A stretch of DNA of 64,000 nucleotides from Kwoniella botswanensis (taxonomy: Eukaryota; Basidiomycota; Tremellomycetes; Tremellales; Cryptococcaceae). Where the stretch lies: positions 4,154,001-4,218,000 of the forward strand of contig NC_088599.1 in assembly GCF_036426115.1 (NCBI RefSeq). Direction: 5' to 3'. The notes beneath the pieces are model-generated. The model saw nothing but the letters and a program-made list of their open reading frames with translations, was not told the origin of the DNA and searched no databases. Below, one piece after another: positions 38,694 to 51,116 of the stretch (position 1 is the first letter of the stretch; each line of letters opens with the position of its first letter). A program made the position numbers and the translations under genes.

Positions 38694-40044
38694 ATGATTC
38701 TACTCTCACCCACTTTCACCCTCAGACAAATACGGCATAGACTGCCCATCAACTCCACTCAACTGCTGCAGAATGTTCGACCTACCCATTCTGCACCTAA
38801 ACATACAGGTTTACCAGACCCGATCGAATGGTTACCTCTCCCTCGATCACTCTCTCCCCGAAAAGCGTTGATGTTACTTTCCTTACCTGTCCCACCCAAG
38901 CATTGGCCATCACACTTGGAGATGGCCTCTCCACTACTTGCTACTGCATCTGCGCACTTCAAGTCGAAGGGAATAGCGGTGAATGCTATATACGATGGAA
39001 TAGGCGATGACACCTCTTTTGCGGCAGAGGAAGAATATCCAGCGAAAGTATATTGGCCTGATGGATATTCTAGATCATATAACAATTTCAACATGGACAG
39101 TATATCGTCGGATGATATTCTCAAAGATCTGGAACACACTGTTAAATCGTTAGATGTTACAAAGTATGAAAAGCCGAAGGAGATACTGGTTTGTACCCAT
39201 GGATCAAGGGATTGTCGATGTTCTGATAGAGGGGCACCTTTGGTTGAAGCTCTGAGGGAAGAAATAGAACGAAGAGGTGTCTCAGATCGGATACAGGTCA
39301 AGGAGATTGCTCATGTGGGTGGACATAAGTGAGTAATTAACAATCAAGACTATTTTACATTCATGCCATATAAGGGAGCTGATGAAGTATGAATTTGGTA
39401 CAGATATGCAGCGAACGTAATTCTCCTTCCATCACTGGACATGCTCTCGAACCTCACACTTGAACATGCTCCATCCATAATATCACATCTTCTCTCACCC
39501 AAACCGAATACGAAGATATGGGCTCACTGGAGAGGTCGATATGGGTTAACAGAGCAGGAACAGGCTCAGATATGGGATAGAGTCAATCCGGAAAAAGGTC
39601 AGAACACAGAAAAGGAGGAGGTACACGAGGAGCAGGACAAGGTGGAATTGAGGTTCAAAACTTTTGAAGGTGAATTGAAGGTTGTCAATGCGAAACTTGG
39701 GAACAATTTGCTGGAGGTTGGTAAAGAGAATGGCCTACCCTCGTTGGAAGGTGTATGCGGTGGGAATCTGGGTGAGTAATCGATAATAGTCGAGTATCAT
39801 TCTGGGAATAGGATAGTGATTGTGTTGACCACTATCTGTAGAATGCGCGACGTGCCATCTTTATCTTGCTCCTTCTCCCTCCCCCGCGCCGACCTCCAAA
39901 CCCTCCGAGGAAGAGGATGATATGCTAGGCTATGCTTTAGGGTACAGGGACGGAGAAAGCAGATTGGGGTGTCAAATCAAAGTGACGAAGGAATTGAGTG
40001 AATGGTGTAAACAAGGGGGAGCTATTGGTTTACCTAGATTTTAG
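38694..40044 (+). CDS. Aim32/Apd1-like thioredoxin-like ferredoxin fused to an adrenodoxin-type [2Fe-2S] domain
   Basis: Three exons (38694-39328, 39404-39771, 39842-40044) give 401 aa. The N-terminus MILLSPTFTLRQIRHRLPIN is Arg-rich without acids, like a mitochondrial presequence. Residues ~60-270 are a sucrase/ferredoxin-like (Apd1/Aim32) domain: VCTHGSRDCRCSDRGAPLVE carries the CxC cluster ligands and IAHVGGHKYAANVILLPS the HxxxH ligands. After a Lys/Glu linker comes a second module starting FEGELKVVNAKLGNNLLEVG. Its GVCGGNLECATCHLYLA is a perfect Cx5Cx2C, then EEEDDMLGYALGYRDGESRL precedes GCQIKV with the fourth Cys. This is the adrenodoxin/Yah1 pattern. The GG|AA-type junction at 39771/39842 is what creates the correct Cx5C spacing. 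Two different [2Fe-2S] sites in one mitochondrial polypeptide suggest an internal electron relay; the substrate is unknown. Confidence 0.82.
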
Positions 40045-40218
40045 ATCCAGTTAGAATAGTTCTTATATATTATATACCTGGCATTGCTATATACCACTTT
40101 GATTCTTATTCTCTACTCATTACCCATTCTTGTTATCTTCATGTTACATTGGATGCATCATCGTCTATCTCGTGGTCGTCAATCTTATTGAAATTTACAA
40201 CATGATTATTTGTAAAGA

Positions 40219-41220
40219 CTATGGTCGGACTCCATATCTCGCCATACCCCTTACGTCGTCCAGCAAAGATTGAAGAATCGCTTCCGTCTCATCACCCTGA
40301 GAGTATCGCTCGAGACTGTCAGAGAGAGGATATCAGTACAGAGATACTATATGAAGGAAAATGAGTATCGAAAGTTGCATGAGGGGTTCATGACAGGAGA
40401 AGTTCGAGGATCGAAGGATGAGCTGCTGAGATGATGATGACCAAAACAATACTACATGATATTCTGACACTAATCAAGACAAGGTTTCTGCACTCACCTC
40501 GGTATCAAAGCCACTGCAACTTCCACTTTCTCAGGTCTCAAGTACATTATTTGAGCGATCTCAAACTTGTTCAAAAAGCCAGGTCTTGCTACGAGTGCAC
40601 TACAGTCCGGCGAGAAGGTGATCAGCTCACAGAGCGACGCAATTCAGTTACCCATAGTGTTTGAGCAAGTCCACTTCGATAATGTCAAGCTGTTAAGTGA
40701 GATTCGATACGAGACACCACTCACGTTCTCATACTCTCCGACACCTCCATACTAGCGTTCTGAAATTCATTGACGTATTCTACAGTAGACTTGTACACTC
40801 TGAGACAGTACAGTTTGTGAGCTCCAATGTATCGTTGAGCTTGAAACAGACGAATGACGACTCACTTGTTATCTGGTGCAGGAGGGACGTTGGGTGCACT
40901 TCTAGCAGCTGCAAGAAGTGTCGATACTTCGGTCAAAGTCAAGGCTTCGCCATCGGCAAATTCTACGGTACATATCATGGTACGACATCAGCTACTGATC
41001 ACCATCTTTCCAAATTCTGCAGCGTGAGCAGCAGCTCACCCCCAAACTGCAACTTGGTAGCATCCTCCTCAGGTATCTATGACAATAGACGAGTTAGTCT
41101 ATCTTGTTCATCACCAGAGGAAGGTCCAGCACTCACGGCATGCCGCCTACTCCTGGTGGTCGAAGATGAGCCTGAAGCGGCTGCGTTCGGTCTTGATGAT
41201 CCCTGGGACTCGTTGACCAT
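40219..41220 (-). CDS. RPB4: RNA polymerase II subunit Rpb4
   Basis: Six or so exons on the minus strand. The first (41220-41137) is Ser/Ala-rich. Then come IPEEDATKLQFGEFADGEAL, TLTEVSTLLAAARSAPN, VYKSTVEYVNEFQNASMEVS and, after a long intron, ESMRT joined to ALVARPGFLNKFEIAQIMYL. RPEKVEVAVALIPSLERY and ILQSLLDDVRGMARYGVRP close the protein. The order EExATxLxxGxEF, then FE-AQ, then ALIPSLE matches Rpb4 rather than Pol III Rpc17. Rpb4 pairs with Rpb7 to form the polymerase stalk and also acts in mRNA decay. The start was chosen as the first Met giving an open first exon. The stop at 40219 faces the end of the preceding gene (175 bp apart). Confidence 0.8.
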
Positions 41221-41884
41221 GGTTGACTACAGGTGCAATGGGGGATGGTATGGGAGGAAGAAGAAGAGAAAGTCAAGCGTAGGAGGATGTTTTCATAACC
41301 TAAACCGGAACCACATCCAATTACGTAACTGCGTCTCCATAGTGTGTCATCTCAGCAACATCGATATCCTTTGTTGTTGCTCTTCTTCTCATTCTACTTC
41401 TGACTCTCATTCTTGTTCATACACCATATATTATCATCCTCCGTTACCACCAGATAGTGGTCAATCGAGAACTCAAGCTGGGTAGCATATGTCGGGAAGA
41501 GAACAACTGGAATTTATCTCGACACTACCAAAGGACTGTTGTGAGTGAAGATGTCACCATCCAACGTTATTCCCCTTCCCCCTTCCCTTTCGCCCGTACC
41601 ATCTTCCTTTAAGCTGACTCTGGATAACATGTATAGCCACACATCACGCCGAGATCACATTATACCATAAGTGGAATAGATGGTGGACGTAAAAAGCGTG
41701 GTATTGATCAGATAGTCATTCGAACAGTGAAGCAGAGGTAGAAGGAACACTGTGGTGATCAGAAAAAAGGGGAAGGATTGTCCTTGTTGGGGATACAGTG
41801 AACCTTTGCAACGCCTCAGCTCCGACCATCTCATCTTCATAACTGTATTCTGTATGTCAAGGCAAGCAAGGAGATCATCTCGTC
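41221..41884. other. Divergent intergenic region (RPB4 / Rho GEF)
   Basis: 664 bp holding two promoters. A CT-rich stretch (about 41,370-41,410) is present. No gene recognised, though a 61-codon open frame at 41655-41840 (minus) exists without support. Confidence 0.5.
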
Positions 41885-44800
41885 ATGCCTGTGAAACCCG
41901 TAACCACACCACCTTCCACCAGTACTCCTGGACCATCGACTCCCCCTAAACCTTCTCAATACAGGAGATCACCTTCGGTCACAGAAGCTATACAACAGTT
42001 CGAAAGCAAAGCGAACCCACCTCCAGGACCATCATCACCAGCCAACAGTGCCAGAAGACCTTCTGTACCGACTCCCACACGATCTGGTATACCTTCACGT
42101 ATAGGCTCAACAACAGTAAAACCACCACCTGGTTCACCTCGGAGAGATAGCAGGACAACCCCGACCGCTGCAACACCTGGCGCAGGGTCATCTAGGATGA
42201 CAGTTGTGAGATCTCCTGATCTGGGTAAAAGTGGTGGGATAGGGTTAGGTGTAGCTGGTGGTAGCAAAGCGGCAGAGAATAGGAGAGCGACGGATTCCAG
42301 GATAAAGCCTACTTCTTCCTCGATACCCAGACCCTCAGTAGCAATCACCAATGCAAAGTCTAGAACACCCTCATCGCCTCGTATACCGACCACCAAGCCG
42401 TTCCCCTCATCTTCACCTTCCTTCCCACGTTCAACCTCCGATACTTTTTATACATCCACGTCGTCCAGGGCTTCCTTCACTTCAAGAGCTTCCACTCCAT
42501 CTTCAATCGCTGGACCATCTCGTCTGACAACACCTAAGAAGACTGCAGTAGCTATCTCAGTATCTCGATCTAGTCCTACACCATCACCCTCCCCTGACAA
42601 ACGTCCACCACCCCTACGACGTAAATCATCTAAAGCTGATCTGACCAACCCCAGATCTAGATCTACCACTGGTGTCCGCAGACCTTCACACCGAGTATGC
42701 GATTCAGTCTCTTCAGCACAATCGTCCGCTACCAGCTCTTCCAAAGATCATCGTCCTGCAGAGTCGACAGTCTACTTCGGCGAATTTGGAGAAAGGGAAC
42801 AACAGCCTACTGCTATAACGCTAGAGTTCGGATCATCGCCAATGGTCCGGAAAGGTTCGAGATCTAGTCAAGGGACATCAGTTGTCACCGTTTCCAGTCA
42901 TGGATCACCACCTCAACAAGAACGTATCAGTATCAGTATACCAAAAAGAACTTCATCTAACCCTTCATCACCCAAGACTCCTCGTTCAGCAGGTCCTCAC
43001 CCTATCTCACCTCGGACCACATCTCGAAAATTATCTAGCCCTACCAAGGACTTTCCCAATCCAAACAACAACCGTCGCGCATCGAAGAACCTGGGACCTT
43101 TGGGTCCTGCTTTGCAAATGGATGTGTCCCCCTTAGAAAGACCACCACATCGGCGAGGTAGTTCACAATCATCGGTCAGTAGACTGAGTGAAGCTGCTTC
43201 CACGATCAGAGAACCGATAGAAAGACCTACTTCTGCTGCCCCTGGCAGATCCAGGGGATTTCCCTCTACTCACTCTTCGCCCCGTCTGTCTCCTCCTGCG
43301 TCCCCTCGAGGATCAGTCTCTCCTTCGAAACTGGCAGCTAGAAGACTCTCCAATTCACCTCGAAAGTCACCCAACCTCACTATACAGACCCCTCCGCCAC
43401 CACCTTTGCTCAACTCTCGTCTCTCGTCCATTTCTTCGTCCGCTCAACCTAGTCCACCTGTACCTGCAAAGTCGCCATTGAGAGGGTTAAGCAGGCAAAG
43501 TTCAGATCAGAACTTTGCTGGACGTAAACAGACTTCTCGTTCGGGTTCAGGTGAATCCAATATGGCTCAAGCAGGTACACCCACATCACTTCATACGAGA
43601 CTGGAGAAGATGGCTGAGGTGGAAGAAGACGTCTCCAAAAGGTCGACGATGGTGGCGGAGTCAAGGAGCTCTCCTCAAGCTCAAATAGCTAGCTCATCCT
43701 CTCAGATCATAGCCACACCTGATGAAATTCGATTCACCAATTATACAGTCCCTTCAGTCTATTCCCAAGATTCTGCCCCTCCCACTGCTCATAGCTGGGC
43801 ATGGAGTGAAGCAACTGCTAGGTCTAGTGTTGATGGGGTCGCAAGAAGAAGACAGAGTAGATTGGATTCGGTAGAATGGGGAAAACAGAAGGAACTACCG
43901 CCGTCGAGCCAAAGATCTAGCTTTGATGCCGGTCGTGAAGCTGGTCACAGGGTAAGTTGTGTCCTTCTAAAGTGCTCAAGGTGTCTTGGCTGATACCATT
44001 GCAGAGGTCGTCGTCACTACCTCGTTTAAGTATGATCAGCGACAAGGCCCTACCACATACCCCGACCGAAACACCATCTACAGCCACTACATTCGGCTCG
44101 CACGAGAATTCCATGCCTTCTTCACCTATAAGCAATGATCATAGGGAACCTGCCAAATCGCCTTCAATGCCAATCCTGCGAGAAGGCAAAATTGCTCATC
44201 ACATTCATACTCCTGAAATACCATCGTCACCGGCTTTACTGTCTTCCCCTAATGTGCGTCATTCCGGCATGACCGAAACGACACTTCGACCCTTACTGCC
44301 CACCTCACCTTCGATCGTCATGTCGAAACGATCTCACTTGATCAGAGAGATAGCATCAAGTGAAAGGGCTTATGCGAAAGATCTCGCTTTAGTCAGAGAT
44401 GCTTACATGTACAGGTTTCTTCGACCTGCTTCTCAATACTCTACCAACGGTGATTCCTCTATCAGTCCAAGTGATGTATCTCGAAGAAGCTCGGTGTACA
44501 CTTACCAAACAGCCGAAACGAAGCGATCGAGTGGTCATGATTCTCCGAATTGGATCTTCCCTGCCAATGGATCCTCCACACCGCTCCCTAAGAGTCCCTC
44601 CGATGGATACAACCTTGGTTACTTCCCCAATTCAGCGGCTGGAAGTTCCAACTCGTCTTTCTCGATGACACCTCAACCTTCCCTCAAGAACCACAAGAGA
44701 TCTTCCAGTAGTATGCCTTCAATGGCACCCCCCGTTGGCAAGCCTCTGTCTCCAGCTGACTTGAAGACAGTGTTTTCGAATTTGGACCAACTGGCTAGTG

Positions 44801-47649
44801 CGGCCGATGAATTGGCCACTGCTTTTGAACAAGCGATGGGAGACGAAGACACTGGACTGGCTGCAATGATGAGGGATGGTGAAACGGGCAACGACAGACT
44901 GGGACAAGCGTTCGTCTCGATGGTGAGTCCAATATATGATGTGATAGGAGCTGATCAAGCTTAGATTCCGCGTATACGACCTTTGTACAATTTCTATTGT
45001 GCGAGGCAATCACAAGCATCATTTCGCCTAATGGAACTTCAATCTGATCTCGCTCATAATGCTCATCTCAAAGAGTGTTGGTCATCGATCAAAGATCACA
45101 CGCATGCTTGGAACCTCGACTCCATGCTCATCAAACCTGTCCAGCGGATTACCAAGTATCCTTTACTTTTCGATGATCTTCTCTCTTCGACCACACCCGT
45201 CCATCCTGATTATTTCGCTATAAGAACCGCAGCTCAGATGTCCAAAGCGATAGCGACGGAGATCGACGAGGCGAAGAGAAGGAAAGATGTTGTTTCCAAC
45301 GCTATCAATCCCCATTCGAAGAAGATTACATCTACAAATGTTTCTCCTAAAGATAATAGACAACCTGCATCCAAGTTATTAGGATTGAAGAGATTCAAGA
45401 AAGACAAATCTGCACCAAATGCGTCCAATCCTAATGTTTCGTTGCCTTTGAGCAAGAGTACATCGAGTAACGAATTGTCTCTACCAGTCGTCATACCCGA
45501 GTCATCACTCAGTGCGTTGAAAGATCTAGTTGTGAAAGTAGAAGAGCTAGACCGATGTGTCAGGAGAGTGGGAAAAGAAGTTATACTTTGGACTGCGGCT
45601 GCTAAGGAGGTACTAGTAGCTGAAGATGGAGTGATGAAAACTTGGTTGAGAGTCGTGCAGCTCGAACCTTCCGATCCCACCGATAGAAGGATGTTGGAAT
45701 TCAGGACGGTTATTGATACGATTATTTCAGAGGTATGGAAGGAACTGGTGAGTTACTTTACATACCCATTCCTCCCGTGATGACCAGGACCACTTCGCTT
45801 GACAGGATATCATGCTAACCTCTCAAAATACTGGTAGAACGACGAAATACGACAGCAAATCATGCCGATCTTTAGCAAATTACTCGAGTCTACCTCCAAT
45901 CCTCGCAAGGTAATTCATAAACGAGATACCAAGTACCTTGACTACACCCGATATCATGCTCTCAGAGCATCCAAGAAGACTGTCGAACGAACTGTCATGC
46001 AATCTGCTGGTGAATTCGTTGCACTACATACTCAGCTTGTTGACGAATTGCCTGCATTTTTGGAAGGCTGCTTGAGAATACTGGATATCGCTCTAGTCGG
46101 ATTTGCGAAAGCTCAAGCGAAATATTATCAAGGTGTCAAAGACCGATTGTCAGCTTTCGAGGAAGCTTGGGTCGTTTTACCGCTTAGTCCAAATATTGAG
46201 AGGTCACCTACCAATACCAAGACTTCAAGAGGTATCGTCAAGGCTTGGCACGATGGATGGGCACCATATGCTGAAGCGATGGATCATTTCCAATGCACCA
46301 GACCAGGTGAGTTGTACTTGCTGTTTTCCACTTCTCCATAATCAACTTATTGATATATCCGCAATGTAGCTCGAACCGCAGCTACAAGGATAGCCACGTT
46401 CAACGCGAAACCTGGTAGTCGACCTGTCTCAAGATCGAATAGTCCAATGCTTTCACCTGGACAGAGTCATGCTCTTCGACACTCTGCTTCGGTCACGTCG
46501 CCAACATCCCTTTCGGGAAGTAATAGACCCAGTAGTCCTGCACCAAACAAATCAGGAAGATTTAGATCGTCTTCGTTGCGAAGTCAGACTGGACCTTCAC
46601 CACAGGTTATCACCGTTACTTCACCCACTCAATCAACCTCATCCATGTTCAGCTTGCTTCGACGATCGAATTCGAAGAACAATGTCACCAAATTGAGATC
46701 CAACTCGACTTCACAGAACCAAGATGGCAGCCTTAATCGACCGTCGATGCATGCTCGTAACGCTTCAGGTGGAGGGTTGAAACCATCCTCATCATCCATA
46801 ATATCGGAAGCGTCAAGTAGACTATCATGGGGATTACCTAGGATCAACGCTGATCCCAGTCAACCGATATTTGATGGCTTGGGCTTGTCACCTACCAAAC
46901 CTTCTTCTGCTACTCTGACTCGAAATAACTCTCACAGAGCTACTTCCGACCCGATCAGTCAGAACAACATATTTAGCGTAGACTTGAACTCTTCTCAGGT
47001 ATCTTTATCATCCTCCGTCATCAATGTCAATAATGATTCGCCATCGAATACAATATCTTCAAGAACGGCCTCGGGTTCAGGAGTAGGACTAGGACTGGGC
47101 GATGTGTCCACCTTAAGAGAAAAAGACAAACACCCCTTCTCGGTCATCCCAGCTACAACACCAAGACAAAGAACGGATGAAGTTGATGCAGCAGAAGGAT
47201 GGAGGAATGAACAGGTCATTTATCAATGTGCATGTGTGGCTGATTTGTGAGTTGACTATTATTGGAGGTATCCCAGGGCAACTCCTATCAATTTCTCCAC
47301 AGTGCCCTGTCGATGATCACGGCGTCTAGCTGACCTCCTACATCTTCTATTCAGTGATTCTGTCGAATTGGGTGACAGGCGATATAGGGGGTTAAATTTT
47401 TTGCCAATGATATCGGGTGATCTGATAGAGTAAGTTTCCATCCTAAGATATCGCATCACATATTGTTCATGACTAATGCATGACCCCAAAATCTATAGTG
47501 TCTTCCACGAAGTAGGCCGTATCGACGAACTTCCCTCTTTCCCTTATCCCGAAGTCGGTGTGGATAACGACGGTGTACTTGTAGCTAGAAGCGAGAATGG
47601 GAATATAGGTTTGGTCATCTGCAGTTTCTTGGAACCATTGAGGGATTAG
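41885..47649 (+). CDS. Rho-family guanine nucleotide exchange factor, DH-BAR-SH3 (DNMBP/Tuba-like)
   Basis: Starts with about 750 residues of Ser/Pro-rich disorder (MPVKPVTTPPSTSTPGPSTP onward, 41.9-44.3 kb, first exon to about 43950). The DH domain runs about 44.33-45.29 kb: KRSHLIREIASSERAYAKDL (CR1), an inserted Ser-rich loop, AFVSMIPRIRPLYNFYC, then SMLIKPVQRITKYPLLFDDL (CR3) and ATEIDEAKRRKD. A BAR-like helical region follows (about 45.5-46.3 kb: KVIHKRDTKYLDYTRYHAL, FVALHTQLVDELPAFLEG, YYQGVKDRLSAFEEAW). A second Ser-rich linker precedes a C-terminal SH3-like domain (about 47.2-47.64 kb: EQVIYQCACVADLDSVEL, LNFLPMISGDLIDVFHE, NIGLVICSFLEPLRD). The order matches DNMBP/Tuba-type Cdc42 GEFs that couple membrane curvature to actin and septation. 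The DH loop insertion is unusual. Target GTPase not determinable. Confidence 0.85.
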
Positions 47650-48589
47650 AGCTGAACAAGTGAAAGTTAGAGCTCGATCAGATACAAGGGACTATTTCTT
47701 TTCTTTCTTCCCTATTTGGCGAAACAGCATTCGTAATTGATAGATATTCTCTCAGTTGTAAGTAACAAAGTAGAACCCTTCATTGTAATTGTACGATGCT
47801 GTATGTAACTGATGGTCAGACACATTCGTATGCATGAGCACATGGAGTTACTGACCCATTCATCGTACGTTCTCATTTTGAGCCTATACGAAACATGAGA
47901 CATAGCACATACCTAGTTGTGCCTTCACATTCCAAGAGATGGTGATGCAGTGTCGGCCATACGACGTGAATTACATCATACTGCTTGGATTGTAATTCAC
48001 TGGTCATGCACCGGATGGCCGAGTGGGAAAGTCACCAGAATCATTAGACCAACATCAACATCCACATCAGCATCGGTCGGTCGGATCATTGCTCATTCAT
48101 TTCGAAAGCAGTGTGATCTATTGATCTAATCGAGATCCAAAACACACTTAATCTTAGATCAGGGTATAGCTAAAGAGATAGTGATACAGATATGTTCACA
48201 CGTCAATTTTCCGATATTCAATACACCATGTTCCGCCTTGTCTTAACGAACCGCAAGAGCATTCCAAGACACCTTTCCAACTAATTTGGTATCATTGACG
48301 AGTTGGTGAAAGCGAAAATCCCTTTGATACCAAGTCCAGGTTGAGTGCGTGCATCGCATGACATCGTCGACTCGTCATTAGTGCGGATCATCACTCGGTT
48401 GACCGGGCTGCATACTTCCATGCTGTTCCCATCAAGCATGTGTAGCTGTCTTGAAAGTGGCGACTTGAACGTTACAGTATCCATCCCATAAGATATAAAA
48501 ACGGGTAGAAATTGCGACTTTCTTCAACTCAATTCTCAACAAACAAGTCACAAATCTTATTCACTTTCATACCCCAAAACAAACACAAG
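47650..48589. other. Intergenic region before the secreted-protein array
   Basis: 940 bp. TATAAAA at 48494-48500 lies 90-96 bp upstream of the first array gene. A tRNA A-box-like string at 48016-48026 has no partner arms. No gene called. Confidence 0.5.
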
Positions 48590-49126
48590 ATGAGATTCAA
48601 CACTTCAGCTCTCTTCGCCGTTCTCGGTCTCGCCGCCTATGTCAAAGCTGACTCTTACGCCAACTTCTTCTCTGGTGAGTTTGCCTTTGGTTTGACTTCA
48701 ACCCCGATGCCATCTCTTCGTCTCTGACCATTGAGCTGATTGCGATTTGGGAAATGACCTATGATGTAACTCGTAGACACCGAATGTAACGTTGATGGTT
48801 CGATCGGATTTGACATGCACAACGATGGTTGCTTCGTCCAAGCTGGTCGAAAATCAGTTTACATCCCCAACACAGGATTAATCAACGATCAATTCTGTCT
48901 CGTCTCCACCCACGCTGATGGAAGTTGCTCATGTCAATCTCAAGCTTACGACTTCACCGCTACTGGATTCTGTCACGAGTTGGACCCTACCGTCAAATCT
49001 TACCGATTCATCCACGTAAGCTGCCGTTTCCTCATTCGTCATGTATGATAAATGATGTTTTGCTAATACATGGTTGATCGTTATTTACATGATTAGGAAT
49101 CTTGTGGGAGTGATAACTGTCCTTAA
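48590..49126 (+). CDS. Small secreted Cys-rich protein, array copy 1
   Basis: Exons 48590-48674, 48777-49015 and 49097-49126 give 117 aa. Signal peptide MRFNTSALFAVLGLAAYVKA, then DSYANFFSDTECNVDGSIGF, a Cys-rich core with GCFVQAGRKSVYIPN, FCLVSTHADGSCSCQSQAYD, TATGFCHELD, and the last exon ESCGSDNCP. All eight Cys are present and the end has one extra Pro. Codons are biased to C-ending forms in the first exon, suggesting good expression. TATAAAA is at 48494-48500. Function unknown. Confidence 0.85.
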
Positions 49127-50118
49127 ACCTACTTTTGGGGTAGTTTGAAGAACAACAACTTCGGATTTGAAAAAAATTCAGATTGTCGCGTTGTTGTATC
49201 TTAACTTTGTAGCGATATCTTAGGAGGTTATTGGAAACTGTATACATGCATATGGAGCAATATATCGGTGTCATCTGATCATTTGATGGATGATGCATGC
49301 AAGCATCGATTATCCTCATTACAGAATTATTGGTCCATTAATCGATTGATTGACAACTCTGCTGGTAGATGGCATTTACAGATAGATCGTGCAGAAGACA
49401 ACAACACGGTATCAACGAGTGACCTCAACTGGATAGGATGAGACCCTGACCATCTTTGATACATACCAAGGGGTCCTACATTTTGGTCAAGACGAATTAC
49501 TCGCTTTCTGTCATGTGCGGTGTACGGTCCTATTGGTTCTGCAGCCGATGTCATTTGTTGATTGTCTTATCGGGCAGCTTGATGGACTACGTGTTCAATT
49601 GATATAAACTTGTGACCTCGAGTATGGGTTATTGCGGAGTTAATACTTGTTGATGCACTGGAACAGCCTTTCGATCACTTTGTTTTAAGTCGGATTCCCG
49701 GTGCAGCATAAGTTGTAGACGTCATATATTACATTGATATACATTACGCTATGAGTGACTACCAGGATCTCAACCCGAAATGCTATGTCTCTAGCAGCAA
49801 ACATGCATTCGCACCGTGTACATCAATGCGGTCAATACATGCGGTAACGAATCCCCATTCACCTCCCCGCTTAGTCGAGATACAACGTACTAGCCGGGAC
49901 AGCACATTGCGTCGCCTTCATGCTGTCCTCCAACGTCCGATCAGATCAGCCATCAGCGAGGACCGATCTGTGACATCATGGACAGAAAAACTCCATGGCC
50001 GAGCAACATTCTGTGCATATATAGCAGTCATTCTTGAGGCATCCAGCTGTCGGACACTCACACAACACCAACCAACTCTGCACTTGACAACCGGAAACAC
50101 TCCCCAATAATTAGCAAA
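49127..50118. other. Spacer between array copies 1 and 2
   Basis: About 1 kb with no family remnant found in either strand. A TATATA box at about 50017-50023 belongs to copy 2. Confidence 0.5.
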
Positions 50119-50601
50119 ATGCAATTTAAAACTTATACCCTCCTCGCTCTGGCTTCCCTCACCTCTCTGGTCTCCGCCGATTACTTCGCCAATTTCTTTA
50201 CCGGTAAGTGGAATCCTTTACGAATATTCACTCAGTATCGGCTGAATGTCGCATATCTCTTCAGACGAGAATTGTAATGAAGACGGCTCTATCGGTTTTG
50301 ACATGACCAACCCCGGATGCTTCGCTTGGGCAGGAGCCAAATCAGTCTATATCCCTAGGACCAGCTTCCCAAACGAGCAATTTTGCCTGGTCATGACTCA
50401 CGACGACGATCATTGTAGTTGTCAAGATCAGGCTTACGACTTTACCTCCACTGGATTCTGTGCAAAGCTGGATGGTACTGTCAAGTCATACAGATTCATC
50501 TTCGTGGGTATCGTCTTAGTATCCCTCTAAGAGAGGACCATTGTGCTGATATCGATTGATGACTGTAGGGATCCTGTGGTTCCGACACTTGGCAGAAGTA
50601 A
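50119..50601 (+). CDS. Small secreted Cys-rich protein, array copy 2
   Basis: Exons 50119-50203, 50265-50503 and 50569-50601 give 118 aa. Signal peptide MQFKTYTLLALASLTSLVSA, then DYFANFFTDENCNEDGSIGF, GCFAWAGAKSVYIPR, FCLVMTHDDDHCSCQDQAYD, TSTGFCAKLDGTVKSYRF. The last exon reads GSCGSDTWQK: the eighth Cys is replaced by Trp and the reading frame runs two codons further. Seven Cys remain, so one disulfide may be lost or changed. Confidence 0.85.
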
Positions 50602-51116
50602 GATGTCTCTACTTTCTACGAAGAGGTGTCTGGCATCCAAGTCAGCACGGGAATATAGTGTATGGAACTTGTATTTCACCTTTCGTTAATATTGTGATGG
50701 CAGGATGTATTCACCTAAATGTGCTGCATGCCATGTGACCCTCTGCAGTGATACATTGACCCTCGTGAACAGGCATACCCTTGTCAAAGTGGAAGTGATG
50801 CGACCGTGATGTTCTGATCATGCGTCTATCGATCGACGTAAAGGTCTCTTAGTTAGATACTTTCTGACACCTGATTGGGATACTGCAGATCGTGGTGGGA
50901 TCTGCTGCAAGTTGTGTATCATCAGTTAATCGATGATGACAGGTGATTGTATGACCTAGTCCCAACGACGAGTGTGATATGTCACTTCAAGCATTTAAGT
51001 ACTCAAACCACCACTGCTTATTAATCTCATTCAGTATTGCTAATACATTGTCTCGTTAAGAGTGATCCATAGCCTTCCAAAGTACTTGACTCAACTTACA
51101 TATTCAATTCAACACA

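Noticed and set aside
38759-39301. 180-codon open frame on the minus strand
   Set aside because: Antisense shadow of the first exon of the TLF-ferredoxin gene.
40640-40700. Extra exon in RPB4 (LDIIEVDLLKHYG)
   Set aside because: Phases do not fit; skipping it joins ESMRT to ALVARPG in frame and matches the family.
40697-41485. 262-codon open frame on the plus strand
   Set aside because: It runs antisense through the RPB4 exons and introns, is Ser/Cys-rich without family motifs, and is best seen as a shadow.
41956-42396. 146-codon minus-strand open frame
   Set aside because: Shadow of the low-complexity Ser/Pro-rich head of the Rho GEF.
48016-48026. tRNA-like A-box (TGGCCGAGTGG)
   Set aside because: No matching acceptor stem or proper B-box follows at the right distance; probably chance.
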